Source: an uncultured Lachnospiraceae bacterium
GTDB taxonomy: Bacteria; Bacillota; Clostridia; Lachnospirales; Lachnospiraceae
Reading direction: 5' to 3'
Length of the DNA stretch: 64,000 bases
NCBI GenBank assembly: GCA_910588965.1
Contig: CAJUSO010000011.1
Location: forward strand, 9,749 to 73,748
Made by a program: the position numbers and the translations under genes. Of this stretch, positions 1 to 8,187 are shown in pieces. The notes under the pieces are model-generated. The model was not told where the DNA came from. It was given only the letters and a program-made list of their open reading frames with translations, and ran no database searches. Every line of letters starts with the position of its first letter. The stretch's first letter is position 1.

Positions 1-3
1 AAT

Positions 4-1839
4 ATGGACAAGTTTGTGGTAAATATTATCCACCGCCCTGAAATGGTGCCAGAATACGCAGAAAAAGTCACTGGCCATGGAAAGGCGGAGGATATTGGAA
101 GGAAAGCATTGCTGACAGAATCCCTGGACATTTTCAAGGCCCAGCAGCGGATTGCCCATGAGAATGGATTGAAGACAACCATCCAGATGACTTATGCCAG
201 CCTGTTCAATGAGGAAGCCGTATCCCTTGCCAAGGCGGACCATGAAGCCTATGGGGATGAAATTGCCCTTTCCCTGCTGGGGCTTCCCTGCAAGGAATTC
301 CGGGAGAAGTATAAGACGAAGGATTTCTGTATCTGGATGTTTTCCATGGAGGATAAGAAGTCTATCGTGGATGATATCTTCGCGAAATTCCATGAGACCT
401 TTGGCTTTTATCCGGAATCCACAGGCTCCTATTATATGGATGCGGACCTGACAAATTATATCAAGGAAACCTATCCTTCCGTCAAATGTGCAGTTGCCAC
501 TTGCTGGGAGGAAGGCTCCAAAGCCTACCATACCTGCAATAATTCCTGGTATACGTTGTTTGACGGCGGCCCTTGGGCGCCATGGATCCCCTCGAAGCAG
601 AATACCCATGCCCCTGCGGCCAATGAGGCGGAGGACAGCGGGATTGTGGCAATCCCCCATCTGTCCAGGGACTTGATTGCATGTTATGATGGGAACGGCT
701 CTAATTTTGGGACACATCCCCAGAACGTGCTGCGGGGCATGATTTATGACAGCAAGACGTGGGAATATCCCTATATGTACAACCTGATTGACCAGTACCG
801 GGATTTGGAAAAGTATAATAATGGCTATGCCTATAACATGATGTTCGTGGGGCCCGCATGGATGAATAAGATGGGGCGCTGGGAAGCGCCTTATGAACTG
901 CTGGAAAAGTCCTATCGCGATGGCTGCGCATATTATGGCAAGCTGAAGGAAGAGGGGAAGCTTGTGGATATGACGATGGCAGAGTTTGCAGATTATTACC
1001 GCCGGAAAAAATCCTATACAGAGCCAGAATGTGCGTTGTGGAGGGATATTTTGTATGGATCTGACAAGCAGCTGTTCTGGTATTGCGACCCCTATATGAG
1101 GGCCTGTATCAATATGGACCAGGGCGGCGCGGTAGTGGACCTGCGGCCTTATGCGGCAAAGCTGGAATGGCCGGTGGGCATTGGGACCAAGCACGTGCAG
1201 GACGCTTCCTACCCATTCCTGATCCAGGAAAAATACCGGGCGGGCTATTTTACCCACTATGCCGGGGAGGGGACCATAAGGAGCGCGAAGCTTTCCTACC
1301 AGGGGGAGGAGGTAGACCTCTGCCTCTGCCGGACGAAGGCGCATTTTTCCCAGGAGGGCAAGGCACGCATCCTGACATTGGATCCTGTGGATATTGTATT
1401 CGATGAGCTGTCCGTGAAGCTGCAGACGAAGATTTATTTTGAAGAAGGAAGCGCAAGCATCAAGATAGAAAGAGCCATCCTTGAAATGAGCCGTCCGGAT
1501 GCCAAGGTGGAATTGCATGAATATATGGTGGCATGTTACGGCACCACGGAATACCCGGAGGACATGACCGGCATTACCCTGCGCTGCGAGGGCAGCGGCG
1601 GGGCAGAAATCCCTTATGAATACAAATGCAGGGAAGCAGAGCTTGCCGGGGCGGACGCCGTTAGCGCCGTGGTCCCAGCCATTGGGACAAAGGTTTCCCT
1701 GACGCCGTCGGATAAAGAGGCTGTTGGGTATGTGAGGGAAGGGTATGCATTTTCCCCGATGTTCACATTAGGCTACAAGAAAATGGTATCAGAAAGGGAG
1801 GTATTTGCGACATGGCTCAATCTGGAAAAGGCAAATTAA
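4..1839 (+). CDS. DUF3863/DUF3864-like protein in a carbohydrate-active context
   Basis: The 611-residue reading frame is open back to base 1, so the ATG at 4 may not be the true start and the 5' end may lie outside the window. It has no signal peptide or membrane segment. Sequence such as HRPEMVPEY near the N-terminus, YYMDADLTNYI at about 140 and the aromatic-rich middle region recall, from memory, the DUF3863 domain followed by a DUF3864 C-terminal beta domain. These families are linked to carbohydrate-active enzymes of gut bacteria but have no established reaction. The last 28 bases overlap the next gene, and a GH53-fold gene follows, so the three probably form one operon. A role in handling plant galactan or a related glycan is inference from this context. 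Confidence is high that the gene is real and moderate on the family. Confidence 0.6.
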   Translation: MDKFVVNIIHRPEMVPEYAEKVTGHGKAEDIGRKALLTESLDIFKAQQRIAHENGLKTTIQMTYASLFNEEAVSLAKADHEAYGDEIALSLLGLPCKEFREKYKTKDFCIWMFSMEDKKSIVDDIFAKFHETFGFYPESTGSYYMDADLTNYIKETYPSVKCAVATCWEEGSKAYHTCNNSWYTLFDGGPWAPWIPSKQNTHAPAANEAEDSGIVAIPHLSRDLIACYDGNGSNFGTHPQNVLRGMIYDSKTWEYPYMYNLIDQYRDLEKYNNGYAYNMMFVGPAWMNKMGRWEAPYELLEKSYRDGCAYYGKLKEEGKLVDMTMAEFADYYRRKKSYTEPECALWRDILYGSDKQLFWYCDPYMRACINMDQGGAVVDLRPYAAKLEWPVGIGTKHVQDASYPFLIQEKYRAGYFTHYAGEGTIRSAKLSYQGEEVDLCLCRTKAHFSQEGKARILTLDPVDIVFDELSVKLQTKIYFEEGSASIKIERAILEMSRPDAKVELHEYMVACYGTTEYPEDMTGITLRCEGSGGAEIPYEYKCREAELAGADAVSAVVPAIGTKVSLTPSDKEAVGYVREGYAFSPMFTLGYKKMVSEREVFATWLNLEKAN

Positions 1840-2030
1840 ATTACAGGTGCCCGTCCTGCTTTATGCGGGACTTGGACATCGACATGTTTTATGACAGGGA
1901 CAAGGATGAGTATTACTGTATCCGCTGCCAGTATACGGGGGATGAGGAAGATGTCCTTCAGAAGAATGAAATGGTGCGGTTCCGTTACCGGGCGATGGCA
2001 AAGCGGTTTACGAAATTTGATTTTGATTAA
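1812..2030 (+). CDS. Small zinc-ribbon protein
   Basis: This is a 72-residue protein with two CxxC knuckles (CPSC at about 12-15, CIRC at about 36-39), spaced as in a single zinc ribbon, and a basic C-terminus. The start is supported by a GGGAGG ribosome binding site at about 1797-1802. The gene overlaps the end of the upstream gene by 28 bases in another frame, which suggests translational coupling. Nothing identifies a partner or substrate. It could be a nucleic-acid-binding or regulatory mini-protein. The overlap, ribosome binding site and intact cysteines argue that it is a real gene. Confidence 0.6.
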   Translation: MAQSGKGKLNYRCPSCFMRDLDIDMFYDRDKDEYYCIRCQYTGDEEDVLQKNEMVRFRYRAMAKRFTKFDFD

Positions 2031-2083
2031 ACCTTAGGCATGGCAGCCATACCTTCCGGCAGTATGGAAAGGGGGATAGGAAG

Positions 2084-3211
2084 ATGAAAAGTATCACAAA
2101 AAAGAGGCAGTTTATCAAGGGGATGGATGTTTCGACATTTCTGGAATTGGAGCAGCTTGGGGCGGTCTATTATGACAAGGATGGGGAAGAATGGAACCTG
2201 CTGTCCATCCTACAGGAATATGGCATGAACGCCGTACGCCTGCGCCTTTGGAATAACCCTTATTCCAAGGAAGGGGAGCCTTATGGGGCAGGGACCAATG
2301 ATATAGACAAGACCGTGGAGATGGCAAGGCGCGTGCGGGACCGGAATATGGAATGGATGCTGAACCTGCATTACAGCGATTTCTGGGCAGACGCGGACAG
2401 GCAGGTGAAGCCCAAGGCCTGGTATGATTTTACGGGAAAACGCCTGGAATATGCAGTGTATGACTTTACCCTGGCAGTGCTGCGCATTTTCCGGGAAAAG
2501 GGCGTGTTCCCCAGCATGATACAGCTTGGGAGCGGGGTATCAGGAGGGCTTTTGTGGCCGGATGGGAAATGGCCGGATTATGAGATGATTGCCCTGCTGC
2601 TGAATGCGGGGATCTGTGCGGTGCGCGCCATGGAACAGGAAATCCCGATTGTGCTCCATCTGGACAATGGATGCAACAATCAAATGTACCAGGAGTGGTT
2701 TGATAATTATTTTGCAAATGATGGGGAGGATTTTGACATCATTGGGATGTCCTACTTCCCATACCGGCATGGCTCCCTGGCAGACCTGCAATATAACCTG
2801 AATGATTTGGCGAAGCGGTATGGCAAAGAATTGATTGTGACTGGGGTGGCGATGCCTTTTACCATGGAGGATTATGCGGCCTATGAGAAGCTGGATCCGT
2901 CAAAGAGGAAGGGGATGGCAATTAGGCCCTGGCAGGCGGACCGGATGGATTACCCTGTCACCAAGGAAGGCCAGGCCAAGTTTATGGGCGACTTTATGAA
3001 ACGCCTTGCCAATGTGCCGGGAGGGCTTGGAAGGGGGTTCTTCTATTGCGAGCCAGGCTGGATCCCAGTTCCTGGGAGCGGCTGGGCTACGGAGGCTTCC
3101 TTGAAATACCTGAAAGACCCAGGGCCTTGCGGGAATGAGTGGGCGAACCAAGCCTTGTTTGATTATGATGGGAAGCCGCTGCCGGCGCTGGATGTAATAC
3201 GGGAATTTTAA
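2084..3211 (+). CDS. GH53-fold protein lacking both catalytic glutamates (probable pseudoenzyme)
   Basis: The 375-residue protein follows the arabinogalactan endo-beta-1,4-galactanase (GH53) fold: FIKGMDVSTFLELE at the start, VRLRLWNNP, the well-conserved HYSDFWAD block near residue 90 with KPKAW after it, and GLLWPDG. In active GH53 enzymes the acid/base lies in a GNE motif and the nucleophile in a V-x-E-T-A-Y-P type motif. Here these read GSG (residues 149-151) and VTGVAMP (252-258), so both glutamates are glycine. It has no signal peptide, so it is probably cytoplasmic. The AGGATAG-type ribosome binding site fits the ATG at 2084. The remaining fold looks intact and the frame is open, so a binding or sensing role, or an altered activity, is more likely than simple decay. 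It lies about 50 bp after the zinc-ribbon gene, probably in one operon. Confidence 0.75.
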   Translation: MKSITKKRQFIKGMDVSTFLELEQLGAVYYDKDGEEWNLLSILQEYGMNAVRLRLWNNPYSKEGEPYGAGTNDIDKTVEMARRVRDRNMEWMLNLHYSDFWADADRQVKPKAWYDFTGKRLEYAVYDFTLAVLRIFREKGVFPSMIQLGSGVSGGLLWPDGKWPDYEMIALLLNAGICAVRAMEQEIPIVLHLDNGCNNQMYQEWFDNYFANDGEDFDIIGMSYFPYRHGSLADLQYNLNDLAKRYGKELIVTGVAMPFTMEDYAAYEKLDPSKRKGMAIRPWQADRMDYPVTKEGQAKFMGDFMKRLANVPGGLGRGFFYCEPGWIPVPGSGWATEASLKYLKDPGPCGNEWANQALFDYDGKPLPALDVIREF

Positions 3212-3236
3212 GCCTGGATAAGTGGGCCCCTCAGGG

Positions 3237-3349
3237 GAAGGGATGCCGCAAAATAGCAGGTTCCTACAAGATAGTGTACAGATGTTGTGGTACAGTAACC
3301 ATATCTTGTAGGATGGCCTGGTTTTGCGGCATCCCTGTGATTAATGGCC
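3237..3349. repeat. Long nested inverted repeat after the GH53-like gene
   Basis: Outer arms GGGATGCCGCAAAA and TTTTGCGGCATCCC enclose a second pair, TCCTACAAGATA and TATCTTGTAGGA, around a short central loop. Transcribed from either strand it would form a long two-tier hairpin. No T-run follows the right arm, so a simple rho-independent terminator is not obvious. The outer and central sequences resemble those of the element after glyA (8016-8115), which suggests a dispersed hairpin family. Confidence 0.6.
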
Positions 3350-3474
3350 CAGGTATTGTGGGGCGGCGCCTTAGCATGTGCCAGCTTAGGATAACTTTTT
3401 ACAGTACGCTCTTTTTTTTTGTAAAAACTTATGGTAGAATAAAACCCATGCAGCAAATGAAGAGGAGGATAGAG

Positions 3475-4665
3475 ATGATTTCAAAGAAAATGCAGCAGGA
3501 AATAAAAGGAAGCGCAACAATCCGCGCCATGTTCCAGGAGGGGAGGGCGATGGCCCAGGAATTCGGCGCAGAAAATGTATATGATTTCAGCCTGGGGAAC
3601 CCCATGACCCCTGTCCCGGCAGAATTTAACCGGGCGGTGGTGGAGGCGGTCCAGACAGTAAGCTCCATGGAGCTCCATGGCTATATGGACAATGCAGGAT
3701 ACCCGGAGACCAGGCAGGCCGTGGCTGAGGATTTGAACAGGCGTTTCGGTACGGATTTTGAAGGGAAGCATATCGTGATGACGGTCGGCGCTGCCGGGGC
3801 TTTAAACGTCGTATGTAAGACCCTGTTGGATCCGGGCGACGAGGTGCTGGCCCTTGCCCCTTATTTTGGGGAATACCGCAGTTATGTGGCGAACCACCAG
3901 GGCGTCTTGCGGGAAGTGAAGCCAGACGCTAAGACCTTCCAGCCAGATCTGGCAGACTTTGAGGCAAAGATTACGGAGGCGACCAAGGCTGTCATCATCA
4001 ATAACCCGGTCAACCCTACGGGCGTTATCTATCCTGCAGGGATCATCCAGGCAATGGCGGATATCCTCCGGAAGAAGCAGGCGGCTTATGGGAAGGAAAT
4101 CTACCTGGTATCGGACGAGCCCTACCGGGAGCTGGCCTATGATGGGAATGAGGTGCCCTTCCTGACCCATTATTATGACAATACGTTTGTGACCTATTCC
4201 TTCAGCAAATCCCTGTCCATCCCAGGGGAGCGGATTGGCTATATCGCAGCCTGCCCCAAAATGGCGGGCTGCAGCCAGGCGCTGAGCGGCTTGTCCGTGG
4301 CAAACCGCATGCTGGGGTTTGTCAATGCCCCTTCCCTGATGCAAAAGGCGCTGGTAGCTTCCATGGGCGCCAAAACAGACGTGGCTTATTACGACAGGAA
4401 CCGCCAGCTGATCTATGGGAGCCTGGCAAAGCTTGGCTTTACCTGCGCAAAGCCCCAGGGCGCCTTCTATCTGTGGGTGAAGTCCCCGGACGCCGACGAG
4501 AAGAAATTTGTGGAAGCGGCTAAGAGGCACCATATCCTCCTGGTAGGCGGCGCCACATTTTCCTGCCCGGGATATGTCCGCCTGGCCTATTGTGTCTCTT
4601 ATGAAATGATTGAGCGTTCCCTGCCTGCTTTCAAGAAGCTGGCGGAAGAATACCGATTAGCCTAA
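3475..4665 (+). CDS. Class I/II pyridoxal-phosphate aminotransferase
   Basis: The ATG at 3475 follows an AGAGGAGG site and gives a 396-residue protein; in-frame sequence upstream of it has no family character. It matches fold-type I aminotransferases of the aspartate/alanine branch: NNPVNPTG near residue 175, SDEPYRELAYDG for the cofactor-facing Asp and Tyr, and SFSKSLSIPGERIGY carrying the Lys that forms the Schiff base. The C-terminal PQGAFYLW segment is typical. The amino donor cannot be fixed from sequence. A histidinol-phosphate aminotransferase gene follows after 15 bp, so the two are co-transcribed and may supply related transaminations in amino-acid metabolism. Confidence 0.9.
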   Translation: MISKKMQQEIKGSATIRAMFQEGRAMAQEFGAENVYDFSLGNPMTPVPAEFNRAVVEAVQTVSSMELHGYMDNAGYPETRQAVAEDLNRRFGTDFEGKHIVMTVGAAGALNVVCKTLLDPGDEVLALAPYFGEYRSYVANHQGVLREVKPDAKTFQPDLADFEAKITEATKAVIINNPVNPTGVIYPAGIIQAMADILRKKQAAYGKEIYLVSDEPYRELAYDGNEVPFLTHYYDNTFVTYSFSKSLSIPGERIGYIAACPKMAGCSQALSGLSVANRMLGFVNAPSLMQKALVASMGAKTDVAYYDRNRQLIYGSLAKLGFTCAKPQGAFYLWVKSPDADEKKFVEAAKRHHILLVGGATFSCPGYVRLAYCVSYEMIERSLPAFKKLAEEYRLA

Positions 4666-4680
4666 GCAGGAGGTGGGAGT

Positions 4681-5751
4681 ATGGCAGCATGGGAAGGTAA
4701 CCTGCGCAAGGTAATCCCTTATACCCCGGGAGAACAGCCAGAAGGCGCAGGCATTATCAAACTGAACACGAACGAGAACCCCTACCCCCCGGCGCCTGCA
4801 GTTATGTGCGCGCTCCGGGAAATAGAGGCAGGCAGCTTAAGGAAATACCCAGATCCCAGTGCATCTGCCTTGGTGGAAGCGCTGGCTGCCCACTATGGCT
4901 TGCAGGAGGAGCAGGTATTTGTAGGGGTAGGCTCTGACGATGTGCTGGCTATGGCGTTCCTTACCTTTTTCAATGGGGCGAAGCCCATCCTGTTCCCAGA
5001 TATCACCTATTCCTTCTATGATGTATGGGCAGGGCTCTATCGGATACCTTATGAGCGCCAGCCCCTGGACGGGAGTTTCCATATCCGTACCGAAGATTAC
5101 TGCCGGGAGTGCGGCGGTATTGTAATCCCCAACCCCAACGCCCCTACTGGGGTGGCCAAGCCCTTGGCAGGGCTGGAAGAGATCATCAAAGCGAACCCTG
5201 GTGTCATTGTTATTATTGACGAGGCATATATTGATTTTGGAGGGGAATCGGCCTTAGGGCTGCTTCCGAAATACGATAACCTGCTGGTGGTGCGGACCTT
5301 TTCCAAATCCAGGAGCCTGGCAGGCATGCGGATTGGGTATGCCTTTGGGAGCAGGGGATTGATCCGCTGCCTGCAGGACGTGAAATACTCTTTTAATTCC
5401 TATACGATGAGCGTGGCGGCCCTGGCAGCGGGCGTGGCAGCCATCCAGGAGGACAGCTACTATAAAGGGACCTTGCAGAAGATTATCCGTACCAGGGAGA
5501 GGGTGAAGGCGGAATTGGGCAAATTGGGGTTTTCTTACCTGGATTCCCAGAGCAACTTTATTTTTGCCACCCACCCAGGATGCCCTGCCCAGGAATTGTT
5601 TGAAGCGCTGAAGCAGGAGGGGATTTATGTCCGTTATTTCCCAAAGCCCAGGATTGACAATTACCTGCGGATTTCCATCGGGACGGACCAGGAAATGGAT
5701 GTGCTGCTTCAGTTCCTGGGAAGCTACCTGAAAAAGAAAACGAAGCAATAA
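4681..5751 (+). CDS. hisC: Histidinol-phosphate aminotransferase family protein
   Basis: The 356-residue class II PLP aminotransferase opens with the HisC-like LNTNENPYPP motif, then carries NPNAPTG (substrate/PLP site), IIDEAYIDFGG (cofactor Asp/Tyr) and TFSKSRSLAGMRIGY with the PLP lysine. HisC converts imidazole-acetol phosphate and glutamate to histidinol phosphate. The AGGAGGTGGGAGT site sits directly before the ATG. No other his gene is adjacent; a PHP-type histidinol-phosphatase lies about 31 kb away. Related enzymes include cobalamin-pathway and broad aromatic aminotransferases, so specificity is inferred from motifs and length. Confidence 0.82.
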   Translation: MAAWEGNLRKVIPYTPGEQPEGAGIIKLNTNENPYPPAPAVMCALREIEAGSLRKYPDPSASALVEALAAHYGLQEEQVFVGVGSDDVLAMAFLTFFNGAKPILFPDITYSFYDVWAGLYRIPYERQPLDGSFHIRTEDYCRECGGIVIPNPNAPTGVAKPLAGLEEIIKANPGVIVIIDEAYIDFGGESALGLLPKYDNLLVVRTFSKSRSLAGMRIGYAFGSRGLIRCLQDVKYSFNSYTMSVAALAAGVAAIQEDSYYKGTLQKIIRTRERVKAELGKLGFSYLDSQSNFIFATHPGCPAQELFEALKQEGIYVRYFPKPRIDNYLRISIGTDQEMDVLLQFLGSYLKKKTKQ

Positions 5752-5773
5752 GACGTTGATTAGGAGTGTAGAT

Positions 5774-6622
5774 ATGATAAAAATGGTTTTCAAGGGGATG
5801 GTAATCGGCATTGCCAATATCATCCCAGGCGTCAGCGGGGGCACAATGGCAGTTTCCATGGGGATTTACGATAAAATTATCCATGCCGCCACCCATATTG
5901 TCTCAGAATTTAAAAAGAGCATGGAAATCTTAATCCCAATCCTGATAGGGGCAGCCATTGGCGTGGTGGCGCTTGCACGCATCATAGAAGTAATGTTTGC
6001 CAAAGCCCCGTTCCAGACCAACCTGCTTTTTATCGGCCTGATTGTGGGAGGCCTGCCTGCCATGGCGCGTAAGGTCAGGGGCAGGACCGTCCGAGGCGGC
6101 CACATCCTTGCCTTCCTGCTCTTTTTCTGCCTGGTGGCAGGGCTTGCGTTGCTGGGGGAACAGGAGGGCAAGGCCGCAGACCTGTCCTTCCAGTTCTGGA
6201 ATGTGCTCAAGCTGTTTGGCGTGGGGGTCGTGGCCTCGGCTACCATGGTCATCCCGGGCGTCAGCGGTTCCATGATGCTGATGCTGATGGGATATTATAC
6301 CCCTGTGCTGGAGCAGGTCAATGATTTTATCGACAACCTGACGAAGTCCCATGTCCCAGGGATCCTGGACGGGTGCTGTGTGCTGGTGCCTTTTGGGATA
6401 GGGGTTGTCGTTGGGATTTTTGCGATTGCCAAAATCGTGGAATTTATCTTCCAGCGTTTCCCGGACTATGCTTATTGGGCAATTATTGGGCTGATTGTCT
6501 CCTCCCCGGTGGCCATTTTGCTTATGAACCCGATGGGGGGCCTTACGGTTACGGCGCTCCTGACAGGGGTGTTAGCCCTGGCGGCAGGCGTGGCGGCTGC
6601 CTTAAAATTAGGGGAAGAATGA
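5774..6622 (+). CDS. DUF368 membrane protein (undecaprenyl-phosphate translocase family)
   Basis: The ATG at 5774 has a TAGGAG site seven bases upstream and is preferred over a TTG at 5756. The 282-residue product is almost entirely hydrophobic, with about eight membrane segments and two copies of the IPGVSGG/IPGVSGS motif (near residues 18 and 162), the hallmark of DUF368 and a sign of internal duplication. DUF368 members have been described as PopT-type flippases that recycle undecaprenyl phosphate to the cytoplasmic side of the membrane for cell-wall synthesis. The gene lies 22 bp after hisC and ends the cluster before the glyA promoter. Confidence 0.85.
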   Translation: MIKMVFKGMVIGIANIIPGVSGGTMAVSMGIYDKIIHAATHIVSEFKKSMEILIPILIGAAIGVVALARIIEVMFAKAPFQTNLLFIGLIVGGLPAMARKVRGRTVRGGHILAFLLFFCLVAGLALLGEQEGKAADLSFQFWNVLKLFGVGVVASATMVIPGVSGSMMLMLMGYYTPVLEQVNDFIDNLTKSHVPGILDGCCVLVPFGIGVVVGIFAIAKIVEFIFQRFPDYAYWAIIGLIVSSPVAILLMNPMGGLTVTALLTGVLALAAGVAAALKLGEE

Positions 6623-6631
6623 TAAAAATGA

Positions 6632-6660
6632 TTGACTTCTATCCCATAAAATACTAAGAT
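6632..6660 (+). promoter_or_regulatory. Probable sigma-A promoter of glyA
   Basis: TTGACT (6632-6637), 17 bases, TAAGAT (6655-6660). A G+C-rich hairpin (CGGCGG/CCGCCG, about 6671-6691) lies in the roughly 110-base leader that follows; it is not a recognisable riboswitch. Confidence 0.55.
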
Positions 6661-6770
6661 AAAGGGAAAGCGGCGGAGGTAACCCGCCGGCGCCTGCCGC
6701 CCTAGGTATTGTCTGGGCGGGGAAGCCAGGATTAATCTCATACTAGAAAAAAGAGAAAGGAAAAGGACAG

Positions 6771-8009
6771 ATGTATTCATTTGATGAAGTGAAAAAAACA
6801 GACCCTCAGGTGGCAGACGCCATCACGGCGGAAATGGAACGCCAGAACAGCCATATTGAGTTGATTGCATCGGAAAACTGGGTAAGCAAGGCAGTCATGG
6901 CAGCAATGGGAAGCCCTATGACCAATAAATATGCGGAAGGCTATCCTGGAAAGCGTTATTATGGCGGGTGCGAATGCGTGGATGTGGTGGAAGAGCTTGC
7001 CATAGAGCGGGCGAAGGAGCTCTTTGGCTGTGAGTATGCCAATGTGCAGCCCCATTCCGGCGCACAGGCCAACATGGCAGTGCAGTTCTGTATGCTCCAG
7101 CCTGGGGACACCGTGATGGGGATGAATTTAGACCACGGCGGGCACCTGACCCATGGGAGCCCTGTGAATTTCTCCGGCACCTATTTTAAGATTGTGCCCT
7201 ATGGCGTGAATGACGAGGGCTATATTGACTATGATAAGGTAAGGGAAATTGCCTTAGGATGCAAGCCAAAGCTGATAATTGCCGGAGCCAGCGCATATGC
7301 CAGGATAATAGATTTCAAACGTTTCCGGGAGATTGCAGACGAAGCCGGCGCTTACCTGATGGTGGATATGGCCCATATCGCCGGGCTGGTAGCCGCTGGC
7401 GTCCATCCGTCCCCCATCCCGTACGCCCACGTGGTGACTACGACAACCCACAAGACGCTGCGGGGCCCCAGGGGCGGCATGATCCTGTCCAGCAAGGAGA
7501 TGGCTGAGAAATTCAACTTCAACAAAGCGATATTCCCAGGCACCCAGGGCGGCCCCCTGATGCATGTCATCGCCGCCAAGGCAGTCTGCTTCAAGGAAGC
7601 ATTGGAAGACAGCTTCAAGGATTACCAGAAGAAGGTAGCCAGCAATGCCCAGGCCTTGGCGCAGGGGTTGGTGGGCCGCGGCATTAAGCTTGTGTCCGGC
7701 GGGACGGACAACCATTTAATGCTGTTGGATTTAAGCCCCAATGGGCTTACCGGGAAGGCTATGGAGAAATTGCTGGATTCCGTAAACATTACCTGCAATA
7801 AGAATACCATCCCCAATGACCCGAAATCCCCCTTTGTGACCAGCGGGATCCGCCTTGGGACCCCAGCGGTTACCTCTAGGGGCTTTGGCGGGGAGGATAT
7901 GGACAAGGTGGCAGAGTGCGTGGCCAAGATGATAAAAGAAGGAGAGGCTGCTTCTGAGGAAGTACGCACGATGGTAAAAGAACTGACAGATAAGTACCCG
8001 TTAAGGTAA
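6771..8009 (+). CDS. glyA: Serine hydroxymethyltransferase
   Basis: The 412-residue protein has the usual length and full set of GlyA motifs: ELIASENWVS near the N-terminus, YAEGYPGKRYYGG, the HSGAQAN block, DMAHIAGLVAAG, and VTTTTHKTLRGPRGG, in which the lysine carries PLP. It interconverts serine and tetrahydrofolate with glycine and methylene-tetrahydrofolate, feeding one-carbon metabolism. The gene has its own promoter and a GAAAGG site before the ATG, and is followed by a terminator-like element, so it is probably monocistronic. Confidence 0.97.
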   Translation: MYSFDEVKKTDPQVADAITAEMERQNSHIELIASENWVSKAVMAAMGSPMTNKYAEGYPGKRYYGGCECVDVVEELAIERAKELFGCEYANVQPHSGAQANMAVQFCMLQPGDTVMGMNLDHGGHLTHGSPVNFSGTYFKIVPYGVNDEGYIDYDKVREIALGCKPKLIIAGASAYARIIDFKRFREIADEAGAYLMVDMAHIAGLVAAGVHPSPIPYAHVVTTTTHKTLRGPRGGMILSSKEMAEKFNFNKAIFPGTQGGPLMHVIAAKAVCFKEALEDSFKDYQKKVASNAQALAQGLVGRGIKLVSGGTDNHLMLLDLSPNGLTGKAMEKLLDSVNITCNKNTIPNDPKSPFVTSGIRLGTPAVTSRGFGGEDMDKVAECVAKMIKEGEAASEEVRTMVKELTDKYPLR

Positions 8010-8015
8010 TAGAAA

Positions 8016-8115
8016 AGGGGCTGCTGCAAAATAAGCTTTGATACCAGTATTGTAAGTATCCTGAATGGCACATACTTCATGGTATACAGATGCTATCTTG
8101 CAGCAGCCCTTTTTG
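8016..8115 (+). terminator. Long nested hairpin ending in a T-run after glyA
   Basis: The outer arms GGGCTGCTGCAA and TTGCAGCAGCCC are followed by TTTTT at about 8111-8115. Inside, GATACC pairs with GGTATC-like sequence and AAGTAT with ATACTT, giving a stacked structure of about 95 bases. It probably terminates glyA. The loop is far longer than in a normal terminator, and the ends resemble the element at 3237-3349. A separate strong hairpin (8147-8182) lies just beyond the end of the minus-strand chemotaxis gene and may terminate that transcript, although no U-run follows it. Confidence 0.6.
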
Positions 8116-8187
8116 CAGGCTGCCCCGTAATATCTGGCGGTAACCCTGCCGGCGTTGGCGCTCTGTGCAGCCAATGCCGGCGGCAGC

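Noticed and set aside
3802..4533. 243-residue minus-strand frame inside the aminotransferase
   Set aside because: Antisense shadow of a well-conserved PLP enzyme.
6661..6770. Possible glycine or tetrahydrofolate riboswitch before glyA
   Set aside because: Only a short G+C-rich hairpin is present; none of the conserved core sequences of those riboswitches was found.
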